A stretch of 38,804 bases of DNA from an uncultured Bacilli bacterium (lineage in GTDB: Bacteria > Bacillota_I > Bacilli_A > RFN20 > CAG-826), in the NCBI GenBank assembly GCA_905236715.1, contig CAJOMQ010000001.1, positions 71,211-110,014 on the forward strand, read 5' to 3'. The notes beneath the pieces were generated by a model. That model saw only the letters and a program-made list of their open reading frames with translations. It was not told where the DNA came from and made no database searches. Each line of letters starts with the position of its first letter. Position 1 is the stretch's first letter. Below, piece by piece: positions 18,205 through 26,809 of the stretch. A program made the translations under genes and the position numbers.

Positions 18205-18762
18205 ATGATTAACGTAACAGAATTAAGACCTGGCAACTACTTTATTGAAGATGGCAACATTTACAAATGTTTAGATATCTTGCTTAATAAAACCGCGATG
18301 CGCAAGATGGTTGCCGTTGTCAAAGCCAAAAACATGCGTACGGGTGGCATTATTGAAATTTCCCGTAATAGTGGATATGGTATTGAGAACATCCGCTTAG
18401 ACAAAAAACCAATGCAGTATCTTTATGATACTGGTGACTTCTTAGTCTTCATGGATCAAGAAACCTATGAACAAATCGAAATTGCCAAATCTCGTTTGGA
18501 ATGGGAATCCAAATTCTTAAAAGGTGAAGAAGTGGTTGATATCACCTCCTATGATGGTGAAGTCTTAGATATTACCTTGCCCGCGAAAGTCGCTTTAAAA
18601 ATCGTTGAATGCGAACCAGCGGTCAGAGGTGACACAGTCAACAAAGCCATGAAAGACGCCGTCTTAGAAACCGGTATTAAAGTGAGAGTTCCTCTATTTA
18701 TAGAGGAGGGTGAAACCGTTCTCGTTCGTACCGATAATGGCGATTACGATGGCAGAGCCTAA
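18205..18762 (+). CDS. efp: Translation elongation factor P
   Basis: EF-P relieves ribosome stalling at polyproline stretches. The 185-aa protein has the three-domain EF-P layout: NVTELRPGNYFIEDGNIYKCL, the domain I loop with NMRTGGIIEI in place of the classical KxGKG loop, FMDQETYEQIEI, and the C-terminal signature with VPLFIEEGETVLVRTDNGDYDGRA. In the domain I loop the tip residue corresponds to KAKNMRTGG, so the modification status cannot be judged. AAAGGG about 10 nt upstream serves as ribosome site. The yneF-like gene follows at 18 bp. Confidence 0.97.
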   Translation: MINVTELRPGNYFIEDGNIYKCLDILLNKTAMRKMVAVVKAKNMRTGGIIEISRNSGYGIENIRLDKKPMQYLYDTGDFLVFMDQETYEQIEIAKSRLEWESKFLKGEEVVDITSYDGEVLDITLPAKVALKIVECEPAVRGDTVNKAMKDAVLETGIKVRVPLFIEEGETVLVRTDNGDYDGRA

Positions 18763-18780
18763 TAAGGAGAATAATTGATT

Positions 18781-19005
18781 ATGTGGGAATTACCTATATG
18801 GTCAGCCGTCATAATGATTATCGGTTGTCTCATTGCCGGTGGTGTTATTGGCTTCTTCGGGGCGAGATATTATTTCAAAAAACAAATGGAAAAGAATCCA
18901 CCCATTAACGAAAAGATGATTCGCGCCATGTTTAAATCCATGGGAAGAAATCCTAGTGAGAAACAAGTGCGTGAAGTTATGCGTAATGTTAATAGCCAAA
19001 AATAG
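18781..19005 (+). CDS. YneF/UPF0154 family small membrane protein
   Basis: A 74-aa protein with one N-terminal transmembrane helix (about residues 6-27, WSAVIMIIGCLIAGGVIGFF), then a cytosolic part FKKQMEKNPPINEKMIRAMF..MGRNPSEKQVREVM that is the hallmark of the UPF0154 family. The function is unknown. ATG 18781 is preferred over an upstream TTG (18775) because family members begin just before the helix. AAGGAGA lies at 18764-18770. It follows efp closely and ends at a clear terminator, so efp-yneF is probably one transcript. Confidence 0.9.
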   Translation: MWELPIWSAVIMIIGCLIAGGVIGFFGARYYFKKQMEKNPPINEKMIRAMFKSMGRNPSEKQVREVMRNVNSQK

Positions 19006-19024
19006 CCGTTAAAAAAAGAATTTG

Positions 19025-19049
19025 AGCCTCGTATTAATCGGGGCTTTTT
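19025..19049 (+). terminator. Intrinsic terminator of efp-yneF
   Basis: AGCCTCG (19025-19031) pairs with CGGGGCT (19039-19045, one G-U pair) around TATTAAT, followed by TTTTC. Confidence 0.85.
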
Positions 19050-19101
19050 CTTTGCCTTAAATGGGCGAAAAATAATGATCAAAATGAAAAGTACAAAAAT
19101 G

Positions 19102-19134
19102 ACGAAAAAAATAAAAACTAGACAAAGTCTAGTT
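19102..19134 (-). terminator. Intrinsic terminator of plsY
   Basis: AACTAGAC (19116-19123) and GTCTAGTT (19127-19134) form a perfect 8-bp stem. On the minus strand a T-rich tract (complement of 19103-19115) follows. It serves the converging plsY. Confidence 0.8.
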
Positions 19135-19149
19135 CATATTTATAAAAAA

Positions 19150-19167
19150 CTACTAATTTTTTACTAT
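19150..19167. repeat. CTACTAA repeat, 11-bp period (site 2, plsY 3' side)
   Basis: CTACTAA at 19150-19156 is followed 11 bp later by TTACTAT (19161-19167; 5 of 7, core TACTA kept). The spacer is TTTT. It lies between the plsY stop and its terminator. Confidence 0.5.
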
Positions 19168-19174
19168 TGATTTT

Positions 19175-19966
19175 TTATTTCATCCAGGTGATTTTTCTTT
19201 CGGTTCCATTGACAATACGGCCAATATTTTCGTGATGACGGAGAATCATCAAACTCGCCATAAATGTCACGACACAAGCATATGTGATGTCGGGGAATAA
19301 GCTAGGTCCATACATTGGGAAAACACGCCAATCACCTTGAATCACGCCAGTAGCCACGAGAATGACCCAAGTCCATGTGACAAGGGTGGAAAAAGCTCCT
19401 TGTAAAATAGCGGATAAAGAAACCATTTTCTTCCATTTAAGTATACCTAAATAGAAGAAATCAGGAATAAAACCAAGCATCCAGGAGGAAGCAACGGTGG
19501 TGCCCATAAAGCAAGCAGCGCCTTTACCGCCACGGAAATTCGCAAATAACGGAAAACAGTGGCCTAAGGCAACACCGACACCCGCTAACCAATAAACACC
19601 CCATCTTATAGGATAGGCTTGTGCAGCTTCAGTATATAAATCTAATGCCTTTGGCATTAAAGCGCGAGTGCCATCGGGAATTCCTTCGATGCCAGAAAAT
19701 TTAAAAGGCACAAAAGTGAGCAAGACCCAGCAAAGATAAATAGGGATGATAGTCTTCAGCATATCAAGAACGATAATACAAAATCCGACTTTTTTACCCC
19801 AAAGACGGCCGGCGTTTGTGCCTCCCGCATTGTGGGAACCATAGTTACGTGGATCTTGATGGAAGAAAACTTTTCCAACCCACACGGAAGTAGATATACT
19901 TCCAATTAAATAACCAACTATCAAACAAAAAAGCACAGACAATATATTTATTAGAAATATATTCAT
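19175..19966 (-). CDS. plsY: Acyl-phosphate glycerol-3-phosphate acyltransferase PlsY
   Basis: PlsY is an integral membrane enzyme that acylates glycerol-3-phosphate from acyl-phosphate, the first step in phospholipid synthesis. Family motifs are seen: GSISTSVWVGKVF with DPRNYGSHNAGGTNAGR, GHCFPLFANFRGGKGAA, and HHENIGRIVNGTERK. There are about seven hydrophobic segments. At 263 aa it is longer than the usual 190-220; the extra length is mostly a loop at about residues 85-122 (FKFSGIEGIPDGTR..) and near 190-225. AAGGAGGA precedes ATG 19966. It is divergent from parE, the same pairing as yneS-parE in Bacillus. Confidence 0.94.
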   Translation of the reverse strand: MNIFLINILSVLFCLIVGYLIGSISTSVWVGKVFFHQDPRNYGSHNAGGTNAGRLWGKKVGFCIIVLDMLKTIIPIYLCWVLLTFVPFKFSGIEGIPDGTRALMPKALDLYTEAAQAYPIRWGVYWLAGVGVALGHCFPLFANFRGGKGAACFMGTTVASSWMLGFIPDFFYLGILKWKKMVSLSAILQGAFSTLVTWTWVILVATGVIQGDWRVFPMYGPSLFPDITYACVVTFMASLMILRHHENIGRIVNGTERKITWMK

Positions 19967-19997
19967 AATTTTCCTCCTTAAAATACTATTTTATATT

Positions 19998-20004
19998 CTA
20001 CTAA
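19998..20004. repeat. Single CTACTAA heptamer in the plsY-parE gap
   Basis: One perfect copy of the heptamer is present without an 11-bp partner; TACTA also occurs 15 bp away (19984-19988). It lies among both promoters of the divergent pair. Confidence 0.3.
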
Positions 20005-20009
20005 ATAAC

Positions 20010-20039
20010 TTTATATTTGCAACTTAATTTGTTTATAAT
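20010..20039 (+). promoter_or_regulatory. Promoter for parE
   Basis: A consensus -10 TATAAT is at 20034-20039, with TTTATA at 20010-20015 as a weak -35 (18 bp). The parE Shine-Dalgarno AGAGGA is at 20052-20057. Confidence 0.55.
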
Positions 20040-20064
20040 TAAAACCGATTCAGAGGAAATTGAA

Positions 20065-22011
20065 ATGCCAGAAGAAAAGAAAGTATCAACATATTCTGCC
20101 GATGACATCCATATAATGCATGGATTAGAAGGCGTCAGAAAAAGACCGGCGATGTATATTGGCTCCACGAACGCCATTGGTTTACATCACCTTGTTTGGG
20201 AAGTGGTTGATAATTCCGTTGACGAAGCTTTATCTGGTTTTGGTGATCGCATTGTTGTCACCATTCATAAAGATGGTTCCGTTTCCGTTTTAGATGAAGG
20301 TAGAGGCATTCCTTGTGGCATCAATAAAGAAACAGGACGCCCTGCTGTAGAGATTGTTTTCACCGAATTACATGCTGGTGGCAAATTCAATAGCGCGGTT
20401 TATAAATCCGCCGCTGGCTTACATGGCGTCGGTGCTTCCGTGACCAATGCGTTGAGCTTATATGTCGATGTTACCGTTTATCAAAACGGTAAAATCAATC
20501 ATTTACGCTTCGAAAATGGTGGTAAACTCGTCACCCCATTAGAAGAGATTGGTCCCACTAAAAAGCATGGTACCTTGGTGAGATTTAAACCTGATCCTAC
20601 CATCTTTTCCACTGTTGAATTTAAAAGAGAAACCATTGCGGGACACCTCCAAGAAAGTGCCTTTTTAATGCGTGGAGTACACTTTGTTTTAAACGATGAA
20701 AGAACTGGTGAAACCCAAGAATTCTATTATGAAAATGGCTTAGTGGAATACATTCATAGCATCAACGAAAACAAGCAACCATTGTCGGATGTAATTGATT
20801 TTGCTGACACTGATCCTTCCACAGAAATAGCGATGGAAATCGCCTTACAGTACTGCCAAGAAGACTACAATGAAACCCTCTTATCTTACGTCAATAACGT
20901 AAGAACAAAGGAAGGTGGCACCCATGAAATCGGCTTTAGAGCAGGTATTACTCGTGCAGTTAATGACTTCGGTGAAAACAACAATTTGTTGAAGGGAAAG
21001 AAACTCGAAGGTAGTGATATTCGTGAAGGATTAACCGCGATTGTTTCCTTAAAAATACCGGAAAAATTACTGGAATTTGAAGGGCAAACAAAGGGCAAAT
21101 TAGGGACCCAAGAAGCAACCTACATCGTCCAGAATTTCATTTATAATAAGTTTACTTATTATCTCACCGAGAATAAAGAATTTGCCTTAAACTTAATCAA
21201 AAAATGTCTAGATTCACAAGGCGCTCGTATTGCCGCTAGAAAAGCTAAAGATGAAGCCAGAAGCGCGAAAAAAGCGAAAACAGAAGTCATTTTATCGGAT
21301 AAATTGACACCTGCTCAAAGTAAAGATTACGCCAAAAACGAATTATTTATCGTTGAAGGTGATTCCGCTGGTGGTAGTGCGAAAAAAGGTAGAGATAGAT
21401 TACATCAAGCTATTTTACCACTACGTGGTAAGCCATTAAACACTGATGGTCTTCCTTTAGCGCAAGTGTTAAAAAATGAAGAAATTGCTACCATCATCAA
21501 TACCATTGGTGCGGGTTTTGGCCAATCTTTCGATATTGATGACATTCATTATGGCAAAATCATCATTATGACCGATGCTGATACCGATGGTGCTCATATT
21601 CAAACGTTATTATTAACGTTTTTCTACCATTATATGCGTCCATTAATCACTTCTGGTCACGTCTATATCGCTGTTCCTCCTCTTTATCGTGTTTTCAAAG
21701 AAGAAAACCACAAGATGAGACAAGAATATGCCTGGGATGACGAAGGACTAGAAAAAGCTAAGAAACATATCGGTGCTGGATACAAAGTATCCAGATATAA
21801 AGGTTTAGGTGAAATGGATGCCATTCAATTAAAAGAAACAACCATGGATCCAAAATCTCGTTTACTCATTCAAGTGGACATTGTCGACCCCTTATTAGCG
21901 GATAAACGTGTTTCTACATTAATGGGCAAAGATACCAGCGTGAGAAAGAAATGGGTCGAAGAAAATGTCAATTTCAACGAAGTTGATACCTTCCTCAAGG
22001 AGGTGAAATAA
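20065..22011 (+). CDS. parE: DNA topoisomerase IV subunit B (ParE)
   Basis: ATPase subunit of topoisomerase IV, which decatenates daughter chromosomes. The 648-aa protein has a GHKL ATPase domain (VVDNSVDEALSGFGD, DEGRGIPCGI, HAGGKF.. GLHGVGASVTNALS), the transducer with the QTKGKLG loop, and TOPRIM with VEGDSAGGSAKKGRDR and MTDADTDGAHI. ParE rather than GyrB is supported by the plsY neighbour and the ParC next to it. ATG 20065 is chosen for AGAGGA at 7-nt spacing; the longer frame from 20017 begins with TTG within the promoter. Two bases separate it from parC. Confidence 0.95.
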   Translation: MPEEKKVSTYSADDIHIMHGLEGVRKRPAMYIGSTNAIGLHHLVWEVVDNSVDEALSGFGDRIVVTIHKDGSVSVLDEGRGIPCGINKETGRPAVEIVFTELHAGGKFNSAVYKSAAGLHGVGASVTNALSLYVDVTVYQNGKINHLRFENGGKLVTPLEEIGPTKKHGTLVRFKPDPTIFSTVEFKRETIAGHLQESAFLMRGVHFVLNDERTGETQEFYYENGLVEYIHSINENKQPLSDVIDFADTDPSTEIAMEIALQYCQEDYNETLLSYVNNVRTKEGGTHEIGFRAGITRAVNDFGENNNLLKGKKLEGSDIREGLTAIVSLKIPEKLLEFEGQTKGKLGTQEATYIVQNFIYNKFTYYLTENKEFALNLIKKCLDSQGARIAARKAKDEARSAKKAKTEVILSDKLTPAQSKDYAKNELFIVEGDSAGGSAKKGRDRLHQAILPLRGKPLNTDGLPLAQVLKNEEIATIINTIGAGFGQSFDIDDIHYGKIIIMTDADTDGAHIQTLLLTFFYHYMRPLITSGHVYIAVPPLYRVFKEENHKMRQEYAWDDEGLEKAKKHIGAGYKVSRYKGLGEMDAIQLKETTMDPKSRLLIQVDIVDPLLADKRVSTLMGKDTSVRKKWVEENVNFNEVDTFLKEVK

Positions 22012-22013
22012 TC

Positions 22014-24659
22014 ATGGCGAAAAAGAAAACTGATGAAATTATTGAACCAATTGTGGAAAACATTTCTGTTGAACCGATGGAAGAAGTCATGGGTGATCGT
22101 TATGCCACCTATGCCAAATATGTTATTCAAGATAGAGCTATTCCTGATGTCAGAGATGGCTTAAAACCAGTCCAAAGAAGAATTATTTTTTCGATGTATA
22201 AAAGTGGTAACACTTTTAACAAGCCAACTCGTAAATGCGCTCATACCGTTGGTGCGGTGATGGGAACTTTCCACCCTCATGGCGATACTTCTATTTATGA
22301 AGCATTAGCGAGAATGAGCCAAGATTGGAAAGTCCGTTACCCATTAATCGACTTTCAAGGTAATAATGGTAGCATTGATGGTGATTCCCCCGCAGCTTAT
22401 CGTTATACCGAATCTCGTTTAAGTGAATTGAGTAACGAACTTATTCGCGATATCGAAAAGAAAACGGTTGATATGCAACTTAATTTCGATGATACCGAGC
22501 TAGAACCGGTCGTTTTACCATCGCGATTCCCAAATTTACTCGTCAATGGTACCGAAGGTATTGCAGTTGCTTTAGCAACTGAAATTCCTCCTCATAACCT
22601 TAGAGAAGTCATTGATGCCGTCATTTATCGTATCAATCATAAAACCGCCTCTATTGAAGATCTCATGAACATTGTTAAGGGTCCAGATTTCCCGGGCGGG
22701 GCTTATATTTATGATTCCGAAGGGTTAAGAAATATATATCTCACTGGACGTGGTCGAATCGAAGTCGCTAGCAAAGCGGAAATCGTGCAAAATAAAAACG
22801 GACAGCAAATAATTATCTCGGAAATACCCTATAAAGTGGTGAAAATTCAGCTTGTCTATGAAATAGACAAAATTATCCATTCTCGTTCCATTGATGGCAT
22901 GATTGAAGTGCGTGATGAATCCGATTGGAAGGGTATTAGAATTGTCATTGACTGCAAAAAAGAGGCTAAATGTGATCTCATTTTGAAATATTTGATGGGT
23001 AAAACCTCTTTAGTCACCGGTTATTCCGCGAACATGGTGGCGATTGTTGATGGCAGACCAAAGACCCTTAATTTACTCGAATTTATCGATGCCTACATCG
23101 CTCACCAAGTCGATGTTATCACCAGAAAAAGCCAATTTGAATTAGCCAAAGATAAAGATAGATTACACATTGTTGAAGGCTTAATTTTAGCTTCTATCAA
23201 CATTAATGAGGTCGTAGACATCATTAAAAAGAGTAAAGATAAAGCCGATAGCAAACTCAATTTGATGAAAAGATATGATTTTTCTAATGAGCAAGCGGAA
23301 GCCATTGTTACCATGCCTTTATACAAGTTAAGTCATACCGATGAAGAGATTTTAGAAAACGAAAAGAAAGAATTACAAGCGGAAATCGAAGTCTTGAATG
23401 GTATCCTTAATGATCCCGCGAAATTGAATCGTGTTTTAATCAAAGACTTAAAACAAATTTCTGATAAATACGGTGATGATAGAAGAACCGAAATCATCGA
23501 AAAAGTGGAAAATAAGCCCGTTGATAAAAGAGAGCTTATTGCCAAAGAAGAAGTGGTTGTTTGTGTCACCCGTGATGGCTACGCTAAACGTTCCTCTATC
23601 AAATCCATGAAAGGTAGTGGAGATGGCGCTTTACCAGGCTTGAAAAACGGTGATGCTTTAATTGCTTTAGGAACAGCGTTTACCACTGATTACCTTATTT
23701 GTTTTACAAATATAGGTAACTATGTCTGCATCCCCATCCATAAATTGACAGAAAATCGTTATAAAGATGAAGGTGTTCACCTTAATACTTTGGTCAGTTT
23801 AGCCCCTGGAGAAAAGCTCATTAAAGGTCTATTAATCAAAGAGCATAGAAACGACGTTTATTTAGGGTTCTTGACCAAATTTGGGCAAATCAAAAGGATG
23901 TGTGCTGATCAAATTGATACCGCGAAACACAACCGCCCACAAAGATGCATGCGTTTGCTTAATGGCGATAAAATTACCGGTGTACAAATTTTGACTGGTG
24001 ATAGCAATTTACTTGTTATTACAAGTAATGGCAATGGCACATACTTTAATGAAAACGAATTAACCATCCTCGGAAGTAAAGCTGGTGGCGTTAAATCGGT
24101 CGGTTCATTAGGAAAGAATCACGCGATGGCATTAGTGGCCGTAGACAGCCAAGAAAACGCTAAAGTGGCTGTTGTGACCGATAAAGGACATCAACGTATT
24201 ATAGATGTAAGAGGTTTAACGCGTACAGCGCGTCTAGGAAGAGTACAAGAAATATGCCCATCTTTCAAAGGTGACATTCATCGCGTCATCGGTGCTATCC
24301 GTGTTCCTAATAGAACAGATTTAATAAAATTAAATCTCTTCTTAAACGATAACAGTGTATTTGAGCTAACAATTGATGATTTTAGACAAACACAATATCG
24401 TTATGCGAAAAAGAATATCGATATTCCTCCACGCACCGTCATTGATTGTGTCTATGACACAACGATTCTCACAATCGATAAACATACTATTTCTCATCCA
24501 GTAATTGAAAAAGAGAAAAAAGAAGAGATAATAACGGAACCAGTGGAAGAAAAAATAGTGGAATTACCGGCGCCAGAAGAAGAAAAAGTCATACCTGAAA
24601 AGCCCAAAAAAGAACATAGTTATGAACAGATTTCTATCTTCGATGACGATGATGAATAA
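22014..24659 (+). CDS. parC: DNA topoisomerase IV subunit A (ParC)
   Basis: DNA cleavage and religation subunit of topoisomerase IV. Visible motifs are RAIPDVRDGLKPVQRRI, PHGDTSIYEALARM (quinolone-determining region), GNNGSIDGDSPAAYRYTESR with the catalytic Tyr, and a C-terminal beta-pinwheel. NNGS in place of the GyrA NFGS and no QRRGGKG GyrA-box favour ParC. At 881 aa it is longer than the usual 800-820, with an acidic, Glu/Pro/Lys-rich tail (from about residue 830) resembling an unstructured extension. AAGGAGGTG overlaps the parE end. The two form a compact operon. Confidence 0.95.
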   Translation: MAKKKTDEIIEPIVENISVEPMEEVMGDRYATYAKYVIQDRAIPDVRDGLKPVQRRIIFSMYKSGNTFNKPTRKCAHTVGAVMGTFHPHGDTSIYEALARMSQDWKVRYPLIDFQGNNGSIDGDSPAAYRYTESRLSELSNELIRDIEKKTVDMQLNFDDTELEPVVLPSRFPNLLVNGTEGIAVALATEIPPHNLREVIDAVIYRINHKTASIEDLMNIVKGPDFPGGAYIYDSEGLRNIYLTGRGRIEVASKAEIVQNKNGQQIIISEIPYKVVKIQLVYEIDKIIHSRSIDGMIEVRDESDWKGIRIVIDCKKEAKCDLILKYLMGKTSLVTGYSANMVAIVDGRPKTLNLLEFIDAYIAHQVDVITRKSQFELAKDKDRLHIVEGLILASININEVVDIIKKSKDKADSKLNLMKRYDFSNEQAEAIVTMPLYKLSHTDEEILENEKKELQAEIEVLNGILNDPAKLNRVLIKDLKQISDKYGDDRRTEIIEKVENKPVDKRELIAKEEVVVCVTRDGYAKRSSIKSMKGSGDGALPGLKNGDALIALGTAFTTDYLICFTNIGNYVCIPIHKLTENRYKDEGVHLNTLVSLAPGEKLIKGLLIKEHRNDVYLGFLTKFGQIKRMCADQIDTAKHNRPQRCMRLLNGDKITGVQILTGDSNLLVITSNGNGTYFNENELTILGSKAGGVKSVGSLGKNHAMALVAVDSQENAKVAVVTDKGHQRIIDVRGLTRTARLGRVQEICPSFKGDIHRVIGAIRVPNRTDLIKLNLFLNDNSVFELTIDDFRQTQYRYAKKNIDIPPRTVIDCVYDTTILTIDKHTISHPVIEKEKKEEIITEPVEEKIVELPAPEEEKVIPEKPKKEHSYEQISIFDDDDE

Positions 24660-24685
24660 TACACTTTGTGTATTCAATTGTTAAA

Positions 24686-24703
24686 TTAGTAGATATTTAG
24701 TAG
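24686..24703 (+). repeat. TTAGTAG direct repeat, 11-bp period (site 3, after parC)
   Basis: TTAGTAG at 24686-24692 and again at 24697-24703, both perfect, with an ATAT spacer. A degenerate third position (TTATAAT, 24708-24714) overlaps a -10. The first repeat sits where a -35 would be. Confidence 0.75.
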
Positions 24704-24708
24704 ATATT

Positions 24709-24714
24709 TATAAT
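24709..24714 (+). promoter_or_regulatory. -10 of a candidate small-RNA or yqeG leader promoter
   Basis: TATAAT at 24709-24714 is a consensus -10 with predicted start near 24721. The usual -35 position (24686-24691, TTAGTA) is within the repeat and is weak, so an activator may be needed. Confidence 0.45.
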
Positions 24715-24720
24715 ATTGAA

Positions 24721-24769
24721 ACAACTCTTAAAATCCTCAGCAAAAGCAATGATGTGTGAGGATTTTTTT
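24721..24769 (+). ncRNA. Candidate small RNA or yqeG leader attenuator (about 50 nt)
   Basis: The predicted transcript starts near 24721 and ends in a strong intrinsic terminator. It contains no ORF of note and one 9-10 bp hairpin. It could be an independent small RNA, a premature terminator for yqeG, or just the parC terminator with an adventitious promoter. Confidence 0.35.
24730..24769 (+). terminator. Intrinsic terminator downstream of parC
   Basis: AAATCCTCA (24731-24739) pairs perfectly with TGAGGATTT (24757-24765), extendable by A24730-T24766, around a 17-nt loop; the T-run continues to 24769. A second small hairpin, ATACAC-TTT-GTGTAT (24659-24673), overlaps the parC stop but lacks a T-run. 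Confidence 0.85.
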
Positions 24770-24844
24770 CTCCCTTATAGAATAAATACTTTCAACAAAG
24801 TCTATTTTTAATAAGACTTTTCGTGTATCATTTATTTGGGAATT

Positions 24845-25378
24845 ATGAAACACATCTATCGACCTTTTGCCCATGCTAAATCAATATTTGAAATAGATTT
24901 AGATTTCTATAAAGAGATGGGCGTTGAAGTATTATTTATCGACTTAGATAATACACTTGATAGTTATAAACTATTTCATCCCACGGAAAGAGCACAAAAA
25001 TTAATTCCAGAAATCATCAAGAAAGGAATTAGACCCGTGATTGTTTCTAACAATAGAGGCAAAAGAGTGCGAACATACGCTAATGATTTGGGGATTGAAT
25101 ATCTCAATAGCTGTGCCAAACCATTCCCACACAAAATAAATAAATTTATTAAGGCCAATAATTTGGACAAAAATAAATTGATGCTTGTCGGTGATCAAAT
25201 GATGACTGATGTTGTCGCGGCCAATCGAGCCGGCATCAGAGTCATATTGACCGATAAGATAGTGAAAGAAGATCAATGGACAACACATATAAATAGAATA
25301 TTTGGGAGACCAATAAGGAAACACCAAATGAAAAAAGGGCGGATGCCAGATTGGAGAACAATTTATGGGAAAGATTAA
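24845..25378 (+). CDS. yqeG: YqeG family HAD IIIA-type phosphatase
   Basis: HAD-superfamily phosphatase of the YqeG family (177 aa); substrate not established. Motif I is FIDLDNTLDSY (catalytic Asp), motif II lies in IVSNNRG, the Lys in CAKPFPHK, and motif III in VGDQMMTDVVAANRAG. ATG 24845 is preferred to the TTG at 24836, which adds three residues; only a weak GGGA precedes it. It heads yqeG-yqeH-yhbY-nadD/yqeK, as in Bacillus but without aroE and rsfS. It overlaps yqeH by 14 bp. Confidence 0.93.
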   Translation: MKHIYRPFAHAKSIFEIDLDFYKEMGVEVLFIDLDNTLDSYKLFHPTERAQKLIPEIIKKGIRPVIVSNNRGKRVRTYANDLGIEYLNSCAKPFPHKINKFIKANNLDKNKLMLVGDQMMTDVVAANRAGIRVILTDKIVKEDQWTTHINRIFGRPIRKHQMKKGRMPDWRTIYGKD

Positions 25379-26510
25379 AAGAGTCTTACGTTGCTACAAC
25401 TGTGGAGCGGTTTTACAAAGTAAAGATGAAAATGAAAAAGGCTATTGTGTGCCAAGGCTTTTAGATTCCAGTCGCGATAATTTAGTCATTTATTGTCAAA
25501 GATGCTTCGATAAGATGAAAGTCATCAATTCTGGCGCCTTAGATTCTAATATCGACGCTGAAACAATCAAAATCCTTGATGATGCACGCGCAGTAGATGC
25601 TACTATCGTTTGGGTTATTGATTTATTTGCCTTTACTGGTACCATCCCACAAGAACTAGTTGACAAAATCAAGAAATTAGACGTGAAAGTCATTGCCACA
25701 AAGCGTGACCTCTTCTCTAAGAATATCCCTGATGAGACTTTTATTCGTTTCATCACCGAACGTTTTGCGGAAGTGGGTATCAAATTAGTGGATATCAAGC
25801 TAATTGGCTCTAATGACGAAATCTCCGTCAACGATTTACTTAGTAAAAACGGACAGATTAAAAAGGGCCATGATGTTTATATGATTGGCTCTAAGACTTC
25901 TGGTAAAACCGTTTTAATAAATAAATTATTAAAGACATACAAAAATAAAACCAAATGGCCAATTCGTTTGGAACCATATCCAGAAACCAGTTTAAGAGTG
26001 ATGTCGATTCCTTTAACTAATTCAACATTCTTATATGAACTTCCTGGTTTCTCTTTAGCTTCCTCAGTGGTTGGTAAAGTGGAAAAAGATATCGTCAAAT
26101 TAATCACACCGCACAAGAAAGTAGAATATTTCACCCGTTCAATGTCGGTTGGTGAAACTTTGGTGGTCGGTAGTTTAGCCGCTTTCGGTATTGAAGAAGG
26201 AAAAACCGCCAATTATACCTTCTATGGCGCTGAGGGTGTTGAAACGAAGAAAATTAAATCCAAAGGATTAGAAGATTTCATCATCGAAAACGCGAAAAAA
26301 GTCAGTGTACGTCCCGCTAGTGATCATTTCACCAATTTTAAAGATTACGATTTATTTGAATATGTCATGGAAGATGATGGCAAATATCACGATATCGCCA
26401 TTAGAGGCTTAGGATGGATATCTTTCATCGCCAAAGGACAAACAATTCGCGTGATGGTGCCACGTGGAACCGCCATTAAAGAATCCTTATCCAAAATTCG
26501 TAAGGAATAA
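25365..26510 (+). CDS. yqeH: Circularly permuted ribosome-biogenesis GTPase YqeH
   Basis: YqeH helps assemble the 30S subunit. The 381-aa protein has an N-terminal zinc finger (CYNCGAVLQ... and YCQRCF), then GTPase motifs in permuted order: G4 as ATKRDLF, G1 as IGSKTSGKTVLINKL, G2 as the TSLRV region, and G3 as YELPGFSL, where Asp of DxPG is replaced by Glu-Leu. The C-terminal region follows with RPASDHFTNFKDYDLFEYV and an all-beta tail. GGAGA (25353-25357) is at 7-nt spacing. The Glu at G3 is unusual but the rest of the fold looks intact. Confidence 0.92.
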   Translation: MGKIKRVLRCYNCGAVLQSKDENEKGYCVPRLLDSSRDNLVIYCQRCFDKMKVINSGALDSNIDAETIKILDDARAVDATIVWVIDLFAFTGTIPQELVDKIKKLDVKVIATKRDLFSKNIPDETFIRFITERFAEVGIKLVDIKLIGSNDEISVNDLLSKNGQIKKGHDVYMIGSKTSGKTVLINKLLKTYKNKTKWPIRLEPYPETSLRVMSIPLTNSTFLYELPGFSLASSVVGKVEKDIVKLITPHKKVEYFTRSMSVGETLVVGSLAAFGIEEGKTANYTFYGAEGVETKKIKSKGLEDFIIENAKKVSVRPASDHFTNFKDYDLFEYVMEDDGKYHDIAIRGLGWISFIAKGQTIRVMVPRGTAIKESLSKIRKE

Positions 26511-26515
26511 TGTCT

Positions 26516-26809
26516 ATGTTGACTTCCAATGAAAAAAAGCAACTCAAAGCGTTAGCTAGTGTTGAGACAACCAAATATCAAATTGGTAAAAACGAAATCT
26601 CTGACACTCTTTTAGATATGCTCAATAAAGCATTAGTGGCGAGAGAATTAATCAAAATAGACGTCATGAAAGGGGCCATAAACCCCATTATGGAAATCGC
26701 TTTGGACCTCTCGAGCAAATTAAATGCCGAAATTGTCCAAGTTGTGGGAAGAGTCATTATTTTATATCGGAGAAACAAAGAACATCCAAAAATTAAATTA
26801 ACAAAATGA
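26516..26809 (+). CDS. yhbY: YhbY/CRM-family RNA-binding protein
   Basis: A 97-aa protein of the YhbY (CRM domain) family that binds pre-50S particles. LTSNEKKQLKALASVETTKYQIGKNEISDTLLDMLNKAL and the LIKIDVMK segment match the family; the expected GxxG-like site is GKNEIS. ATG 26516 is preferred to 26510 because AAGGAA (26502-26507) is too close to the latter. Its stop overlaps nadD by 4 nt (ATGA). Confidence 0.88.
   Translation: MLTSNEKKQLKALASVETTKYQIGKNEISDTLLDMLNKALVARELIKIDVMKGAINPIMEIALDLSSKLNAEIVQVVGRVIILYRRNKEHPKIKLTK

Noticed and set aside
20065-24659. GyrB/GyrA instead of ParE/ParC
   Set aside because: NNGS rather than NFGS near the active-site Tyr, no GyrA-box, and the plsY neighbour point to topoisomerase IV.
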